Shown: positions 39,907-49,527 of the stretch, one piece after another
How positions within the stretch are numbered: position 1 is the first letter of the stretch
Layout: each line of letters starts with the position of its first letter
Source: Dyella terrae
GTDB lineage: Bacteria; Pseudomonadota; Gammaproteobacteria; Xanthomonadales; Rhodanobacteraceae
Reading direction: 5' to 3'
Assembly (NCBI RefSeq): GCF_022394535.1
Contig: NZ_CP089414.1
Location: 3,410,001-3,474,000, forward strand
DNA: 64,000 nucleotides
Notes under the pieces: generated by a model
Told to the model about the DNA's origin: nothing
Databases searched by the model: none
Seen by the model: the letters and a program-made list of their open reading frames with translations, nothing else
Translations under genes and position numbers: made by a program

Positions 39907-42179
39907 ATGCGCGCCCTCCTCTTTGCCGCCCTGACAATGGTGGCCCTGCCGACCATGGCCGAAAAACTCACGATCGAACGCATCTTCGACGGTGGCAGCC
40001 TTGCCGGTGCCGCGCCGCGCGGCCTGCAGATATCGCCGGATGGCGGCCGTGTCACCTTCCTGCGCGCCAAGCCGGACGATCAGAGCCAGCTGGATCTGTG
40101 GGAGTACGACCTCAAGGGCGGCAAGACCCGCCTGCTGGTGGACTCGAAGAAGCTCGAACCCAACGGTGAACAGCTGTCGGATGCGGAAAAAGCGCGCCGT
40201 GAGCGCGAACGCACTGCAGGCCTGCACGGCATCGTGAGCTATCAGTGGTCACCGGACGGCAAGCAGCTGTTGATCCCGATCAACGGCAAGCTCTATGTCT
40301 ACACGTTGGCGACACCGGATGCGGCGCCCAAGCAGCTCGACACCGGCGACAACGTGATCGATCCGCGAATCTCGCCAAGGGACACTACGTGTCCTATGTG
40401 CGTGACCAGAATCTGTGGGTTATCGACCTGACCAGTGGCGAGGCGAAGCAGCTTACCCACGACGGCGGCGGTACCGTGCACAACGGCGAGGCCGAGTTCG
40501 TCGCGCAGGAGGAAATGGACCGCAGCACGGGTTACTGGTGGGCGCCTGACGACTCCGCCATCGCCTTCGAGCGCTACGACGAGTCCAAGGTGCCGGTGAC
40601 CAAGCGCACCGAGTTGTATGCCGACCATACCGACGTGATCGACCAGCGCTACCCTGCCGCCGGCACGCCGAACGTCGCGGTCAAACTAGGCTTGGTGTCC
40701 CCGGCCGGCGGCCAGCCGCGCTGGATCGACTTGGGCAAGGATCAGGACATCTATCTGGTCCGCGTGAATTGGTTGCCGGACGGCAAGCACGTCAGCTACC
40801 AGCGCATGCCGCGCAGTCAGCAGAAGCTGGATCTGCGCCTGGTCGATGCGAAAACGTTGGCGCAGCGCACGCTGCTCACCGAAACCAGCGACACGTGGAT
40901 CAACCTCAACGACGACCTCAGCTTCCTCAAGGACGGCAAGAGCTTCCTGTGGGGCAGCGAGCGCAGCGGCTTCCACCATCTGTATCTGTACGGCCTGGAT
41001 GGCACGCTCAAGCACGCCGTGAGCCAAGGCGACTGGCAGATCGATGGTCTGCTGGCGGTGAACGAACACGTCGGCACGGTGTTCGTCGCCTCGAACAAGG
41101 ATGCGGTGCCCGAGAAGCAGGTCTACGCGCTAAAGCTCGATGGCAGCAACGCGGGTGCACCGGTGCGCGTGAGTCAGGACGCGGGCACGCATGCGGCCAC
41201 CTTCGCGCCGGACGGCAGCTTCTACCTCGACAACTTCTCCAGCGTGGATACGCCGCCACAGGTCAGCCTGCACAAGGCGGACGGCAGCTTGGTTACCTGG
41301 ATCGAGCCCAACAAGCTCGACGAGAAACATCCGTTCTGGAACTACCGCGACAGCCTGATCAAGCCGGAGTTCGGCACGCTCAAGGCGGCCGACGGGCAAA
41401 CCCTGTATTACCGCCTGTACAAGCCGGCCGGTTTCGATCCCTCGAAGAAGTACCCCGTGTTCGACATGTACTACGGCGGCCCACACGCGCAGTTGGTCAC
41501 CAATGCGTGGGGCGACTACTTCAACCAGTACATGGCCAACCAGGGCTTTGTCGTGTTCACGCTGGACAACCGCGGCATGGCCCGCCGCGGCCGGCAGTTC
41601 GACAGCGTGATCTATCAGCAGCTTGGCGCGGCCGAGGTGGACGACCAACTGGTCGGCATCCGTTGGCTGAAGTCCCAGCCCTGGGTCGACGGCAAGCATG
41701 TCGGCGTGTTCGGTTGGAGCTACGGCGGCTACATGACGACCATGATGCTGGCCAAGGCCTCGAACGAACTGGCGGGCGGTGTGGCTGTGGCGCCGGTGAC
41801 CAACTGGCGCCTGTACGACACCTTCTACACCGAGCGTTACCTCGGCCGCCCGCAGGACAACGACGCCGGCTATACCCGCAGCTCCCCATTGGCGTGGCTA
41901 GATGGCCTGACCAGCAAGCTGTATCTGGTCCACGGTATGGCCGACGACAACGTGCTGTTCCTCAACTCGACTGAGCTGATGGCGGAATTGCAGAAGCGCG
42001 GCACCCAGTTCCAGTTCATGGCCTATCCGGGCGCCAAGCACGGCCTGAACCTGCCGGGGCAGCGCAGCCACGTCTATCACCTGATCGAGAATTTCTTCCA
42101 GCAACAGGTGAAGGGAGCGGCGATGCCTGTGGCGCCGAAGCCGGTGGTGCAGCCGGCTGCGGCTACGACGACCCGATAG
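39907..42179 (+). pseudogene. Dipeptidyl-peptidase IV-type S9 peptidase, frameshifted
   Basis: Read through one frame break, this encodes about 757 residues. A signal peptide (MRALLFAALTMVALPTMA) is followed by a DPP-IV beta-propeller and a C-terminal alpha/beta-hydrolase with FGWSYGGYMTTM (nucleophile), HGMADDNVLF (Asp) and AKHGLN (His). The frame changes at about 40370-40381, between NVIDPRIS and KGHYVSYVRDQNLW. Restoring one base gives ISPKGHYVSYV, which fits the family. If the break is real, only the first 160 residues would be made. The ATG at 39907 follows AAGGAAG. It would cleave X-Pro or X-Ala dipeptides in the periplasm. A bidirectional terminator follows. Confidence 0.85.
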
Positions 42180-42232
42180 CGGCCAGATTTACTTCACCGT
42201 CCTCCCAGCCTTCGCAGGGGGACGGGCAAAAA

Positions 42233-42270
42233 GTAAAAGAAAGGCCGCCTCAAGGGCGGCCTTTTCTTTC
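42233..42270. terminator. Bidirectional terminator
   Basis: A perfect 9-bp stem AAGGCCGCC/GGCGGCCTT (42241-42249 with 42255-42263) is flanked by AAAAGAAA and TTTCTTTC. It serves the plus-strand S9 peptidase and the minus-strand gene at 42289. Confidence 0.9.
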
Positions 42271-42288
42271 GTTCCTATCAACCGGCAA

Positions 42289-42903
42289 TTACTGGGCGTG
42301 ACCCACACCCGAATCGCCCTGCTCCAGCGGCGGCGGAGTGCCGGCCACGGCGAGCAGCGACGTGGCGTAGCCATCCTCGATGCTGACGGTGGACACCTCG
42401 TCCCAGGAGAAGAATGACGCCTCGCGCAGCCATTCCGCGTCGGGCGAGATCTCCTGCATGTTGAAGCCGTCCTCTTCCACGCTGATCAGTCGGCCGATGT
42501 AGCAGACCTCTGACTCGTCCTCGCTGTCCACGTGCACGCCGATTACCGGCGCCTGGGCAGCGGCCGCCTGGATGACACTGCGAATGTCGTCCAGCGGGAA
42601 GCCCCGCGGGGGCCGCGGCATCAGGTGTTTCAGGACAAGCGCCTTCTCCATGAAGGGAGCATGCTTGTCCGGCGCTTCCAGCTCGGACACGTCGCGGTGA
42701 CGCATCACATACATGCCGTCATAGGTGATGCCGTCGCCGACGACCCACAGCAGAAAAAATTCGCGACCCACACCGCCCACGTAACCACAGAAGCTGCCGT
42801 GTTCGAGTTCGCCGCGCCACAACCGAACCAGCTGATGCTGCTCTTGCGCCTCGCGGAGCTGGGCGCGCTGGCCGGTGGTCTTCAGTTCAATCACATTTCC
42901 CAT
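42289..42903 (-). CDS. Conserved hypothetical protein downstream of hslVU
   Basis: I do not recognise a named family for this 204-residue soluble protein. It looks like two alpha/beta parts: residues 30-75 (GELEHGSFCGYVGGVGREFFL) and 120-185, where VGRLISVEEDGFNMQEISPDAEW resembles a small SH3/Sm-like barrel. There is no signal peptide or membrane segment. The start ATG at 42903 was preferred to a TTG two codons earlier. It is the last gene of the hslV-hslU series, 36 bases after hslU, so it may be expressed with the protease under heat-shock control. Function is unknown. Confidence 0.75.
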   Translation of the reverse strand: MGNVIELKTTGQRAQLREAQEQHQLVRLWRGELEHGSFCGYVGGVGREFFLLWVVGDGITYDGMYVMRHRDVSELEAPDKHAPFMEKALVLKHLMPRPPRGFPLDDIRSVIQAAAAQAPVIGVHVDSEDESEVCYIGRLISVEEDGFNMQEISPDAEWLREASFFSWDEVSTVSIEDGYATSLLAVAGTPPPLEQGDSGVGHAQ

Positions 42904-42939
42904 GGTCAAAATTTTACCAGCCCGGGGCTTTCCCCTTGT

Positions 42940-44277
42940 TTACAGGATGTAACGCGACAGATCTTCGTCCTCGACCAGCATTCCCAGGTTTTTATCGACA
43001 TATTCGGCGTCAATCAGGTAATTTTCGCCGGATTTATCGGCAGCTTCGTAGGAGATCTTCTCCAGCAGCCGCTCCATGACCGTGTGAAGACGGCGTGCAC
43101 CGATGTTCTCGGTCCGCTCGTTCACCTGGAAAGCCACCTCGGCCAGTCGGTCGATACCAGAGTCGGTGAAATTCACCGTCACGCCCTCGGTGCCCAACAG
43201 TGCGACGTACTGTTTGGTCAACGCGTTATGTGGCTCGCGCAAGATCCGCTTGAAGTCCTCGACCGACAGCGCGGACAGCTCCACGCGGATCGGCAAACGG
43301 CCCTGCAGCTCGGGAATCAGGTCCGACGGCTTGGCCAGCGAGAACGCGCCGGAGGCGATGAACAGCATGTGGTCAGTCTTCATCGGGCCGTACTTGGTCG
43401 ACACCGTGGAGCCTTCCACCAGCGGCAGCAGGTCGCGCTGCACACCCTCGCGGCTTACACCTGCGCCACCAAATTCGGAGCGCTGGGCCACCTTGTCGAT
43501 CTCGTCGATGAAGACGATGCCGTTCTGCTCGGCGGCCTGCATGGCCTGGGCGCGCACCTCTTCCTCGTTGAGGAGCTTGGCAGCTTCTTCCTCGATCAGC
43601 ATCGGGCGAGCCGCCTTGATGGCAACCTTGCGCTGCTGGGTCTTGGCGCCACCGATGTTCTGGAACATCTGGCGCAGCTGCTGGCCCATTTCTTCCATGC
43701 CCGGCGGCGACATGATTTCCACGCCGACATTCATGGCGAAATCCAGCTCGATCTCGCGATCGTCCAGCGCGCCTTCGCGCAGCTGCTTGCGCAGTTTCTG
43801 GCGGGTGTCGTTCTGTTCCGCGCTGGGTGCGGTGTCGTGGGTCCAGTCAGTGGGCGTCTGGCGGCGCGGTAGCAGGGCGTCGAGGATGCGGTCCTCGGCG
43901 CGATCTTCGGCCTGAGTGCGCACGCGCTTCATGGCCTGCTCGCGGGTGAGTTTGTAGGCCACGTCGGCCAGGTCGCGGACGATGGACTCGACGTCCTTGC
44001 CCACGTAGCCCACCTCGGTGAACTTGGTAGCCTCCACCTTCACGAACGGCGCGTTGGCCAGCGTGGCGAGGCGGCGGGCGATTTCGGTCTTGCCCACGCC
44101 GGTGGGGCCGATCATGAGGATGTTCTTGGGCGTGACTTCGTCACGCATGGTCGGCTCGAGCTGCATGCGGCGCCAGCGGTTGCGCAGCGCAATGGCCACG
44201 GCGCGCTTGGCGTCGTGCTGGCCAATGATGTAGCGGTCGAGTTCGTTGACGATTTCGCGGGGTGTCAATTCGGACAT
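42940..44277 (-). CDS. hslU: ATP-dependent protease ATPase subunit HslU
   Basis: This 445-residue AAA+ unfoldase feeds substrates to HslV. It begins [20 protein letters not shown], with Walker [16 protein letters not shown] near residue 56 and Walker [13 protein letters not shown]. The I domain is at residues ~110-240, and the C-terminus ends DLSRYIL, the tail that docks into HslV. Length matches the family. It follows hslV by 70 bases on the same strand. Confidence 0.98.
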   Translation of the reverse strand: MSELTPREIVNELDRYIIGQHDAKRAVAIALRNRWRRMQLEPTMRDEVTPKNILMIGPTGVGKTEIARRLATLANAPFVKVEATKFTEVGYVGKDVESIVRDLADVAYKLTREQAMKRVRTQAEDRAEDRILDALLPRRQTPTDWTHDTAPSAEQNDTRQKLRKQLREGALDDREIELDFAMNVGVEIMSPPGMEEMGQQLRQMFQNIGGAKTQQRKVAIKAARPMLIEEEAAKLLNEEEVRAQAMQAAEQNGIVFIDEIDKVAQRSEFGGAGVSREGVQRDLLPLVEGSTVSTKYGPMKTDHMLFIASGAFSLAKPSDLIPELQGRLPIRVELSALSVEDFKRILREPHNALTKQYVALLGTEGVTVNFTDSGIDRLAEVAFQVNERTENIGARRLHTVMERLLEKISYEAADKSGENYLIDAEYVDKNLGMLVEDEDLSRYIL

Positions 44278-44347
44278 GGGGTCACCGGAAGGTTGATCTT
44301 CAACGCGTCGTGCCAGGCACGACGGCGGATGCTGTCGCGCCGTGCGC

Positions 44348-44881
44348 TTACAGCTCCTCGATCGAGGTGTTGTGGTTGGTATAGATGCAGATGTCGCCGG
44401 CGATCTTCAGTGCGCGTTCGACGATGGCACGCGAATCCATCTCGGTGTTCTCGAGCAGCGCCAGTGCGGCCGATTGCGCATACGGGCCACCCGAGCCGAT
44501 GGCGATCAGGCCATGCTCGGGTTCCAGCACGTCGCCGTTGCCAGAGATGAGCAGCGAAGCCTCCTTGTCGGCCACGGCGAGCATGGCTTCCAGGCGACCC
44601 AGGCGGCGATCGGTGCGCCATTCCTTGGCAAGTTCCACGGCCGCACGGGTCAGGTTGCCGCCGTGCTTGTCGAGCTTCTGCTCGAACAGTTCGAACAAGG
44701 TGAAAGCGTCAGCGGTGGCACCCGCAAAACCGGCCAGCACGTTGCCCTTGCCGAGGCGGCGGATCTTGCGGGCATTGGCCTTCATCACCGTGTTGCCGAG
44801 GGTGACCTGGCCGTCGCCACCGATCACGATGCGCCCGTTGCGGCGTACCGAGACGATGGTCGTGGCGTGAAAGGATTCCAT
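44348..44881 (-). CDS. hslV: ATP-dependent protease proteolytic subunit HslV
   Basis: This 177-residue proteasome-like peptidase forms a double hexamer capped by HslU. The catalytic Thr is in [20 protein letters not shown]. It is preceded by a six-residue leader (MESFHA) that must be removed, a feature also seen in other proteobacterial HslV. The ATG at 44881 follows GGAG and a heat-shock-type promoter lies just upstream (44912-44939). An upstream open frame in phase was rejected because it lacks family similarity. Confidence 0.97.
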   Translation of the reverse strand: MESFHATTIVSVRRNGRIVIGGDGQVTLGNTVMKANARKIRRLGKGNVLAGFAGATADAFTLFELFEQKLDKHGGNLTRAAVELAKEWRTDRRLGRLEAMLAVADKEASLLISGNGDVLEPEHGLIAIGSGGPYAQSAALALLENTEMDSRAIVERALKIAGDICIYTNHNTSIEEL

Positions 44882-44911
44882 GGGGGACTCCGTAAAGAGT
44901 GAATTCGCCAG

Positions 44912-44939
44912 AGGTGGGGCCGTGTGGACGGAATCCAAG
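44912..44939 (-). promoter_or_regulatory. Sigma-32-type heat-shock promoter of hslVU
   Basis: On the minus strand CTTGGAT (44933-44939) and CCCCACCT (44912-44919) are 13 bases apart. They compare well with the sigma-32 consensus CTTGAAA-N11-16-CCCCATNT. It lies about 30 bases before the hslV start codon, and hslVU is a classic heat-shock operon. Confidence 0.65.
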
Positions 44940-44973
44940 CCGGACCGCTGGACTACGGCCACCCCGGAGCGGT

Positions 44974-45306
44974 CTAGCGGCGATTCCATGCCACGACAAG
45001 CAAGCCCGCCACCAGGCACCACACCAGCAACGCCGATCCCAGCGCTGGCACCAGCCGCATGCGTGCCACCAGCCAATACAGTGACACTAGATAGGCCAGA
45101 TAAGGCACTACCGCCCACATGCCAAACAAGATGGTGGTGCGCAGATCTGCCGTGCCGCGCTCGCTGCCCACAATGTAGTGCGCCATCAGAGCGAACGTGG
45201 GAAACAGCGGCAGCAGACCGGCGATGTAGTAGTTGCGGGTGCGTGAGAGCAGGCCAATCAGCAGCACCATCACTGCGCCGACCAGGGATTTCACGAGCAG
45301 GTTCAT
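44974..45306 (-). CDS. GlpM/YdgC family membrane protein
   Basis: This 110-residue inner-membrane protein has about four hydrophobic segments and the family blocks [20 protein letters not shown] and [14 protein letters not shown]. GlpM is named from Pseudomonas, where it affects alginate production, but its activity is not known. It lies 24 bases after the TSUP gene on the same strand and 92 bases before hslV, probably co-transcribed with the former. Confidence 0.9.
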   Translation of the reverse strand: MNLLVKSLVGAVMVLLIGLLSRTRNYYIAGLLPLFPTFALMAHYIVGSERGTADLRTTILFGMWAVVPYLAYLVSLYWLVARMRLVPALGSALLVWCLVAGLLVVAWNRR

Positions 45307-45330
45307 GGATGCTCCGGGTGGTCCGGCGGC

Positions 45331-46359
45331 TCAGAACCTGTGCTTGGTCAGCCGCCCGTCGCGATACACATACAACTCGTAGGAGCGCCCGCGCAATGAG
45401 TGTGTCGCCTCCAGCACCACGCGATCGGCGCCGGCGATCAGCGGCGTGGCCAGCAGCTTGTGATCGTCGGGAAGCTCGGCCCACTCGATTTCTCGCTCCA
45501 GTTCGAAGCCCTTCCTGTACTTGAACTCTAGAGTGAGCCGCGTGCCGGCCCAGTCCAGTCGGCTATCGAAGCCCTGGCGTGTGCGGAACGTTTGCAGAGC
45601 GATGCCGTGGCGATCGGCGAGTTCTGCCATGGCGTTACTGCACATGAAGCAGCCGGACACCACCATGGCCGCGTAGCCGATGCGCTTGAACAGCGATTCG
45701 CCCAGCCGCGGCAGGATACGTCGCGCCAGCCACGCCGCGAGTAGCGCCGCTGCGGCCACGATGCCGCCGGCGAGCCATACGTCGGTCGTCAGCAAACCGA
45801 ACAGTCCATACAACACCAACTTGATCAGGTGCAGGATGATTTCGTTGGCTGCGCGTGTGGCCACGATCTGTTCCTTCTCCAAGCCGTAGCGCAGGTAGAA
45901 GCGGTTGAATAGCAGCCCGACCGCGCCCGTGAGCCCGGAGACAAAGCCGGCCGCTCCGCCGATCAGGCACAAGCTCCACAGCGGCCGCGCGCTAGGCCGG
46001 GCAGGTGCCGTCGAGGGACGCAGCAGCAGCGGCAGGTTGCCCACCAGGAACAAGCCAAGCGCGGCTTCCAGGTAGGCGGGCTCCACATAGGTGAGCAGCC
46101 ATGCGCCCAGCCACACACATGGAATCGCCGCCGGCACGAACCAGCGCACGATGCGCCAGTCGATATACGCGAAGAACAGCGCGATGCGTGAGGCGGAACT
46201 GACCGTCGTGCCGATCGACAAGGCAGCAGGCACCTGCGCCGCCGGCAGGCCCATACGCAGGATGGGCAGCAGTATCAGGCCCGCACCACCACCGCTCAGT
46301 GTGCTGATGACGAAAGCGGCAACGCCGACGCCGGAGAGGAGAAGCAACCAGGAGAACAT
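45331..46359 (-). CDS. TSUP (TauE/SafE) family transporter with C-terminal extension
   Basis: This 342-residue protein has the TSUP membrane region in residues ~1-245, with Gly-rich GIGTTVS-type and [17 protein letters not shown] repeats marking the inverted halves. Family members export sulfite, sulfoacetate or related organosulfur anions. It differs from the usual 250-270 residues by about 100 extra soluble residues at the C-terminus (from [19 protein letters not shown] onward), which form a beta-rich domain ending [17 protein letters not shown] do not recognise that domain. It is upstream of glpM. Confidence 0.8.
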   Translation of the reverse strand: MFSWLLLLSGVGVAAFVISTLSGGGAGLILLPILRMGLPAAQVPAALSIGTTVSSASRIALFFAYIDWRIVRWFVPAAIPCVWLGAWLLTYVEPAYLEAALGLFLVGNLPLLLRPSTAPARPSARPLWSLCLIGGAAGFVSGLTGAVGLLFNRFYLRYGLEKEQIVATRAANEIILHLIKLVLYGLFGLLTTDVWLAGGIVAAAALLAAWLARRILPRLGESLFKRIGYAAMVVSGCFMCSNAMAELADRHGIALQTFRTRQGFDSRLDWAGTRLTLEFKYRKGFELEREIEWAELPDDHKLLATPLIAGADRVVLEATHSLRGRSYELYVYRDGRLTKHRF

Positions 46360-46467
46360 GGCGAATCGACCATGGACGCCCGCGGCATCCGCATAAACAG
46401 CGGTCGATGCTACGGAGCGCCGATTAGAACCCGCTTAGCGGGCGGCGGGTCGGCCTACGGTTCTCGC

Positions 46468-47355
46468 CTATTTGCGCTTGGCGCGCGGATGCGCGGCATC
46501 GTAGACACGCGCCAGGTACTGGAAATCCAGGTGCGTGTAGATCTGCGTCGTAGCGATGTCGGCATGGCCCAGCAACTCCTGCACGGCGCGCAGGTCACCC
46601 GAGGATTCCAGCATGTGGCTGGCGAAGGTATGGCGCAGCAAGTGCGGATGGATGCGCTTGGCCAGGCCTTGCTGCAGCGCCAGCGTCTTCAACCGAAGTT
46701 GCACGGTGCGCGGATTGATCGGCGCCCCACCGCGGCCTTTGAACACAGGCTGCTCGGGCACCATGCTCTCTGCCTCGCCCAGCGCGCGCAGCGCCGCCAC
46801 CGCATGCCGCCCGACCGGCACGATGCGCGTCTTGCTGCCCTTGCCGAGCACGCGGACTTCGCCGGCTTGAAGATCGAGGTCGATCCAACGCAGGCCAGTA
46901 AGCTCGGACAGGCGCAGGCCAGAGGAGTAGAACAGCTCCAGCATTGCGCGGTCGCGCAGGTTCAACGCCCCCTCGGCTGGCGCTTCCACCAGCGAGGTTG
47001 CTTCGTCCACATCGAGCACCTGCGGCAACTTGCGATGCACTTTGGGACCGCGCACACCGGCCAGCGGATCGTGGTCGAGTAGCCCTTCGCGCGTGAGCTG
47101 GCGGAACAGGCTGCGGCAGGAGGACAACAAGCGTTGCAAGCTCTTCGGCGACAGGCCGGCGCGATGTTCCGCCGCCACGAAACCGCGCAGGCGATTGGGT
47201 TCGAGCGCGCTCAAGCTGGTGACGCCCTGTGCCTCCATCCAGCGCAGCAGCTTGGCCAGATCGCGGCGGTAGCCATCGACCGTATGCGGCGATGCCTGTC
47301 GTTCCCCTGCAAGCCGGGTGAGCCAGGTGTCGACGTGATCCTGCGGTGTGGCCAT
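46468..47355 (-). CDS. xerC: Tyrosine recombinase XerC
   Basis: This 295-residue recombinase, with XerD, resolves chromosome dimers at dif. An N-terminal core-binding domain (residues ~5-85) is followed by the catalytic domain with Arg in YSSGLRLSEL, Lys in LGKGSKTRIVP, His-x-x-Arg in HPHLLRHTFASH, His in LLGHADIATTQ and the nucleophile Tyr in IYTHLDFQYL. It lies 9 bases after the DUF484 gene, in the conserved dapF-DUF484-xerC order. Confidence 0.95.
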   Translation of the reverse strand: MATPQDHVDTWLTRLAGERQASPHTVDGYRRDLAKLLRWMEAQGVTSLSALEPNRLRGFVAAEHRAGLSPKSLQRLLSSCRSLFRQLTREGLLDHDPLAGVRGPKVHRKLPQVLDVDEATSLVEAPAEGALNLRDRAMLELFYSSGLRLSELTGLRWIDLDLQAGEVRVLGKGSKTRIVPVGRHAVAALRALGEAESMVPEQPVFKGRGGAPINPRTVQLRLKTLALQQGLAKRIHPHLLRHTFASHMLESSGDLRAVQELLGHADIATTQIYTHLDFQYLARVYDAAHPRAKRK

Positions 47356-47364
47356 GGGTAGAGC

Positions 47365-48048
47365 TTAGAGGACTTCCTGCGAGCGACGCAGCGCCGTGGT
47401 AACCGTGGCAGCGATCATCTTCAGAAACACCGTGCCCATACCTGGCTGGAAATGGTCGGCGTCGCCGCTGCCAATCGCCAGAATGCCGAACTCGCCCAAC
47501 GGCATCATCGCGGCCGAGCGGATCTCCGGCGCGTGGTCGCCAAACAAGCGATACAGGCGTTCCGCTGAAAGACGGCCAGAGACGGGTTCGTGGTGCGAGA
47601 GAAAGTCAGCGAACTCTGGCACCTGAGAACGCCCACCCGGCACGTGCACCAGCCAGTCGGCGGGCGGTAGGCCCACGGGGCCGAACAGCATCAGGCGCAC
47701 CTGATCCGTCTGGAAATCCTCCGACAACCGTGCCACCACGCTGCGCGCTGCAACGGCGGGCGTGCCGGCGCGCAGCACGGCGAGGTTGAGCTCGTGCACG
47801 CGCTGCATCAGCCGCTCGTTGTCCGCGGCGATGGAAATCAGCGTGGCCAGCTGCTTTTCCAACTCCGCGTTCTTTTCGCGCAGGCTCTGCAGCTGGTAGA
47901 CGGCCAGCGACGCGACCCGGCCCTGCTCGCGCGGCAGGGTGAGCTGCGCGGCGATATCGGGGTAATCACTGAGAAATTCAGGGTGACGGCGCAGATAAGC
48001 CGCGACGTCGCTGGCGGAAAGCGTGTCGGCGATGGCGGTGTCGGACAT
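47365..48048 (-). CDS. DUF484 family protein
   Basis: This 227-residue cytoplasmic protein has an N-terminal helical pair (SASDVAAYLRRHPEFLSDYPDIA), a coiled coil (residues ~50-90) and a GAF-like C-terminal domain, typical of DUF484. The family is fixed between dapF and xerC in many proteobacteria, but its role is not established. It is 9 bases from xerC and 87 from dapF and is surely part of their operon. Confidence 0.92.
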   Translation of the reverse strand: MSDTAIADTLSASDVAAYLRRHPEFLSDYPDIAAQLTLPREQGRVASLAVYQLQSLREKNAELEKQLATLISIAADNERLMQRVHELNLAVLRAGTPAVAARSVVARLSEDFQTDQVRLMLFGPVGLPPADWLVHVPGGRSQVPEFADFLSHHEPVSGRLSAERLYRLFGDHAPEIRSAAMMPLGEFGILAIGSGDADHFQPGMGTVFLKMIAATVTTALRRSQEVL

Positions 48049-48135
48049 TTCTACCTCAGCGGAGTCGATGCGTCGCGAGCCCGAGTGTGCGACGCCCGGC
48101 TACTGGCTTTCAACCGATATGGACAAAAAATGCTG

Positions 48136-48969
48136 TCAGCCCAACCACTCGCCGTCGAAAACGAAGGTCGCCGGCCCAGTCATCCACAAGGTATTCCCCG
48201 GCCCGGCCCAGTCGATGGTCAACGTGCCACCCGGCAGGGTGACCTTGACCCGCTCGTCGACCTCACCTCGCAGACGCAGCACGGCCATGGCCGCGCTGGC
48301 GCCCGTACCGCAGGCCAGCGTCCACCCGCTGCCGCGCTCATGTACGCGCAGATTCAGCTGGCCGCGGTCGATCTTTTGCACGAAACCGGTGTTGACGCCT
48401 TCCGGGAACCGCTCATGCGTGGTCAGCAGAGGGCCGAGGCGCCCCAGGTTGGGAGCATGCAGATCCGACACCACGACCACGGCATGTGGGTTACCCATCG
48501 ATAGCGCGCCGATTTCCAGCACTTCGCCGCCGACGTCGATGGCGTAGCGATCCGCCGTGAGGTCGGCGCGGAACGGGATCCGCACGGGTTCCAGCGCGGG
48601 CACGCCCATATCCACCGTCACCTCGTTCGGGCCGGTAAGGCGCACCGCGACCGGGCCGGAGGGGCTTTCCAATCGCACCGTATCGCCGATGGACAGTTCG
48701 CCTGCGCGATGCAGCCATGCGGCTACGCAGCGCACGCCGTTGCCGCACTGGCCCGACAGCGAGCCATCGGCGTTCCAGATGCCGTAGTAGAACGCACACG
48801 AGGCATCGCGCGGCGGCTCGATGCTGATCAGCTGATCAAAGCCCACGCCGGTGTGGCGATCGGCGATGGCGCGGATCTGTGCTCCGTCGAGCGGAAACGG
48901 GCGCTGGCGGCAATCGACCATGACGAAGTCGTTGCCGATGCCGTGCATCTTGGAAAACGAAAGCCTCAT
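48136..48969 (-). CDS. dapF: Diaminopimelate epimerase
   Basis: This 277-residue enzyme converts LL- to meso-diaminopimelate for lysine and peptidoglycan synthesis. It begins LSFSKMHGIGNDFVMVD. The two catalytic cysteines are in NADGSLSGQCGNGVRC (first) and TLACGTGASAAMA (second). The fold is two similar halves, and the length is normal. The start overlaps the stop codon of the preceding lipoprotein gene by one base (TAATG), indicating translational coupling. Confidence 0.97.
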   Translation of the reverse strand: MRLSFSKMHGIGNDFVMVDCRQRPFPLDGAQIRAIADRHTGVGFDQLISIEPPRDASCAFYYGIWNADGSLSGQCGNGVRCVAAWLHRAGELSIGDTVRLESPSGPVAVRLTGPNEVTVDMGVPALEPVRIPFRADLTADRYAIDVGGEVLEIGALSMGNPHAVVVVSDLHAPNLGRLGPLLTTHERFPEGVNTGFVQKIDRGQLNLRVHERGSGWTLACGTGASAAMAVLRLRGEVDERVKVTLPGGTLTIDWAGPGNTLWMTGPATFVFDGEWLG

Positions 48970-49367
48970 TACATGAACTTGCCGCCGGTAATCCGGCCGT
49001 TGGTATCCACTTCGGCGAAATAGCGGCTGTTGTTGGTACGCAACTCGCGCGTGGCGATCGTGCCCGGCAGCACCAGCAGCACGTCTGGATACGCCGCACG
49101 GAACTGATCCGGTGTCGGGTGCGCGGCGATGAAGGTGTTGAATGCCGTCATGTCGGTCACGAAGCCATGCACCGGCGCAGGTGTCACGGGGGTGATGACA
49201 GCGGGCGCGGCCGGTTTGGCAGCCGGTGTCGCAGGCGCTGCCGGCGTGGCCGGATGAACGGTGGCGGCTGGAGTCGCCTTGGGCATGTACAGCGGTCCCT
49301 TGTTACCGCACCCGGCGAGCAGGGCAAGGACGGAGCACAGCGGGACTAGCAGGAGGGATCGGCGCAT
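48969..49367 (-). CDS. lptM: LptM (YifL)-type lipoprotein fused to an extra C-terminal domain
   Basis: This 132-residue protein has a lipobox (LLAGC) and mature N-terminus CGNKGPLYMP, the hallmark of LptM/YifL, which stabilises the LptD outer-membrane LPS translocon. In E. coli the protein ends soon after. Here a Pro/Ala linker leads to a further domain of about 65 residues (VHGFVTDMTAFNTFIAAHPT to RITGGKFM). That domain recurs in the lipoprotein at 57925-58215. The ATG at 49367 is preferred to a start 20 codons upstream because it gives a clean lipoprotein signal. It is coupled to dapF. Confidence 0.82.
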   Translation of the reverse strand: MRRSLLLVPLCSVLALLAGCGNKGPLYMPKATPAATVHPATPAAPATPAAKPAAPAVITPVTPAPVHGFVTDMTAFNTFIAAHPTPDQFRAAYPDVLLVLPGTIATRELRTNNSRYFAEVDTNGRITGGKFM

Positions 49368-49527
49368 GTCGGGGTATCCGGCGGGAACCGCCGCAGTATA
49401 GGCAAGCCTAGAAAACGTAGCGAGCAAACAGACACGCTCGGTTCAGCCCGCCGTCCAGACCCCGCCAGCCGCTATGATGCCGCCGTCGCCGCCCGCGCGC
49501 GGTTTGAGTGCACAAAGACGTACGACG

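Noticed and set aside
44882..45484. An in-frame extension upstream of hslV that would make a much longer protein.
   Set aside because: It overlaps the glpM and TSUP genes and the heat-shock promoter and has no HslV similarity.
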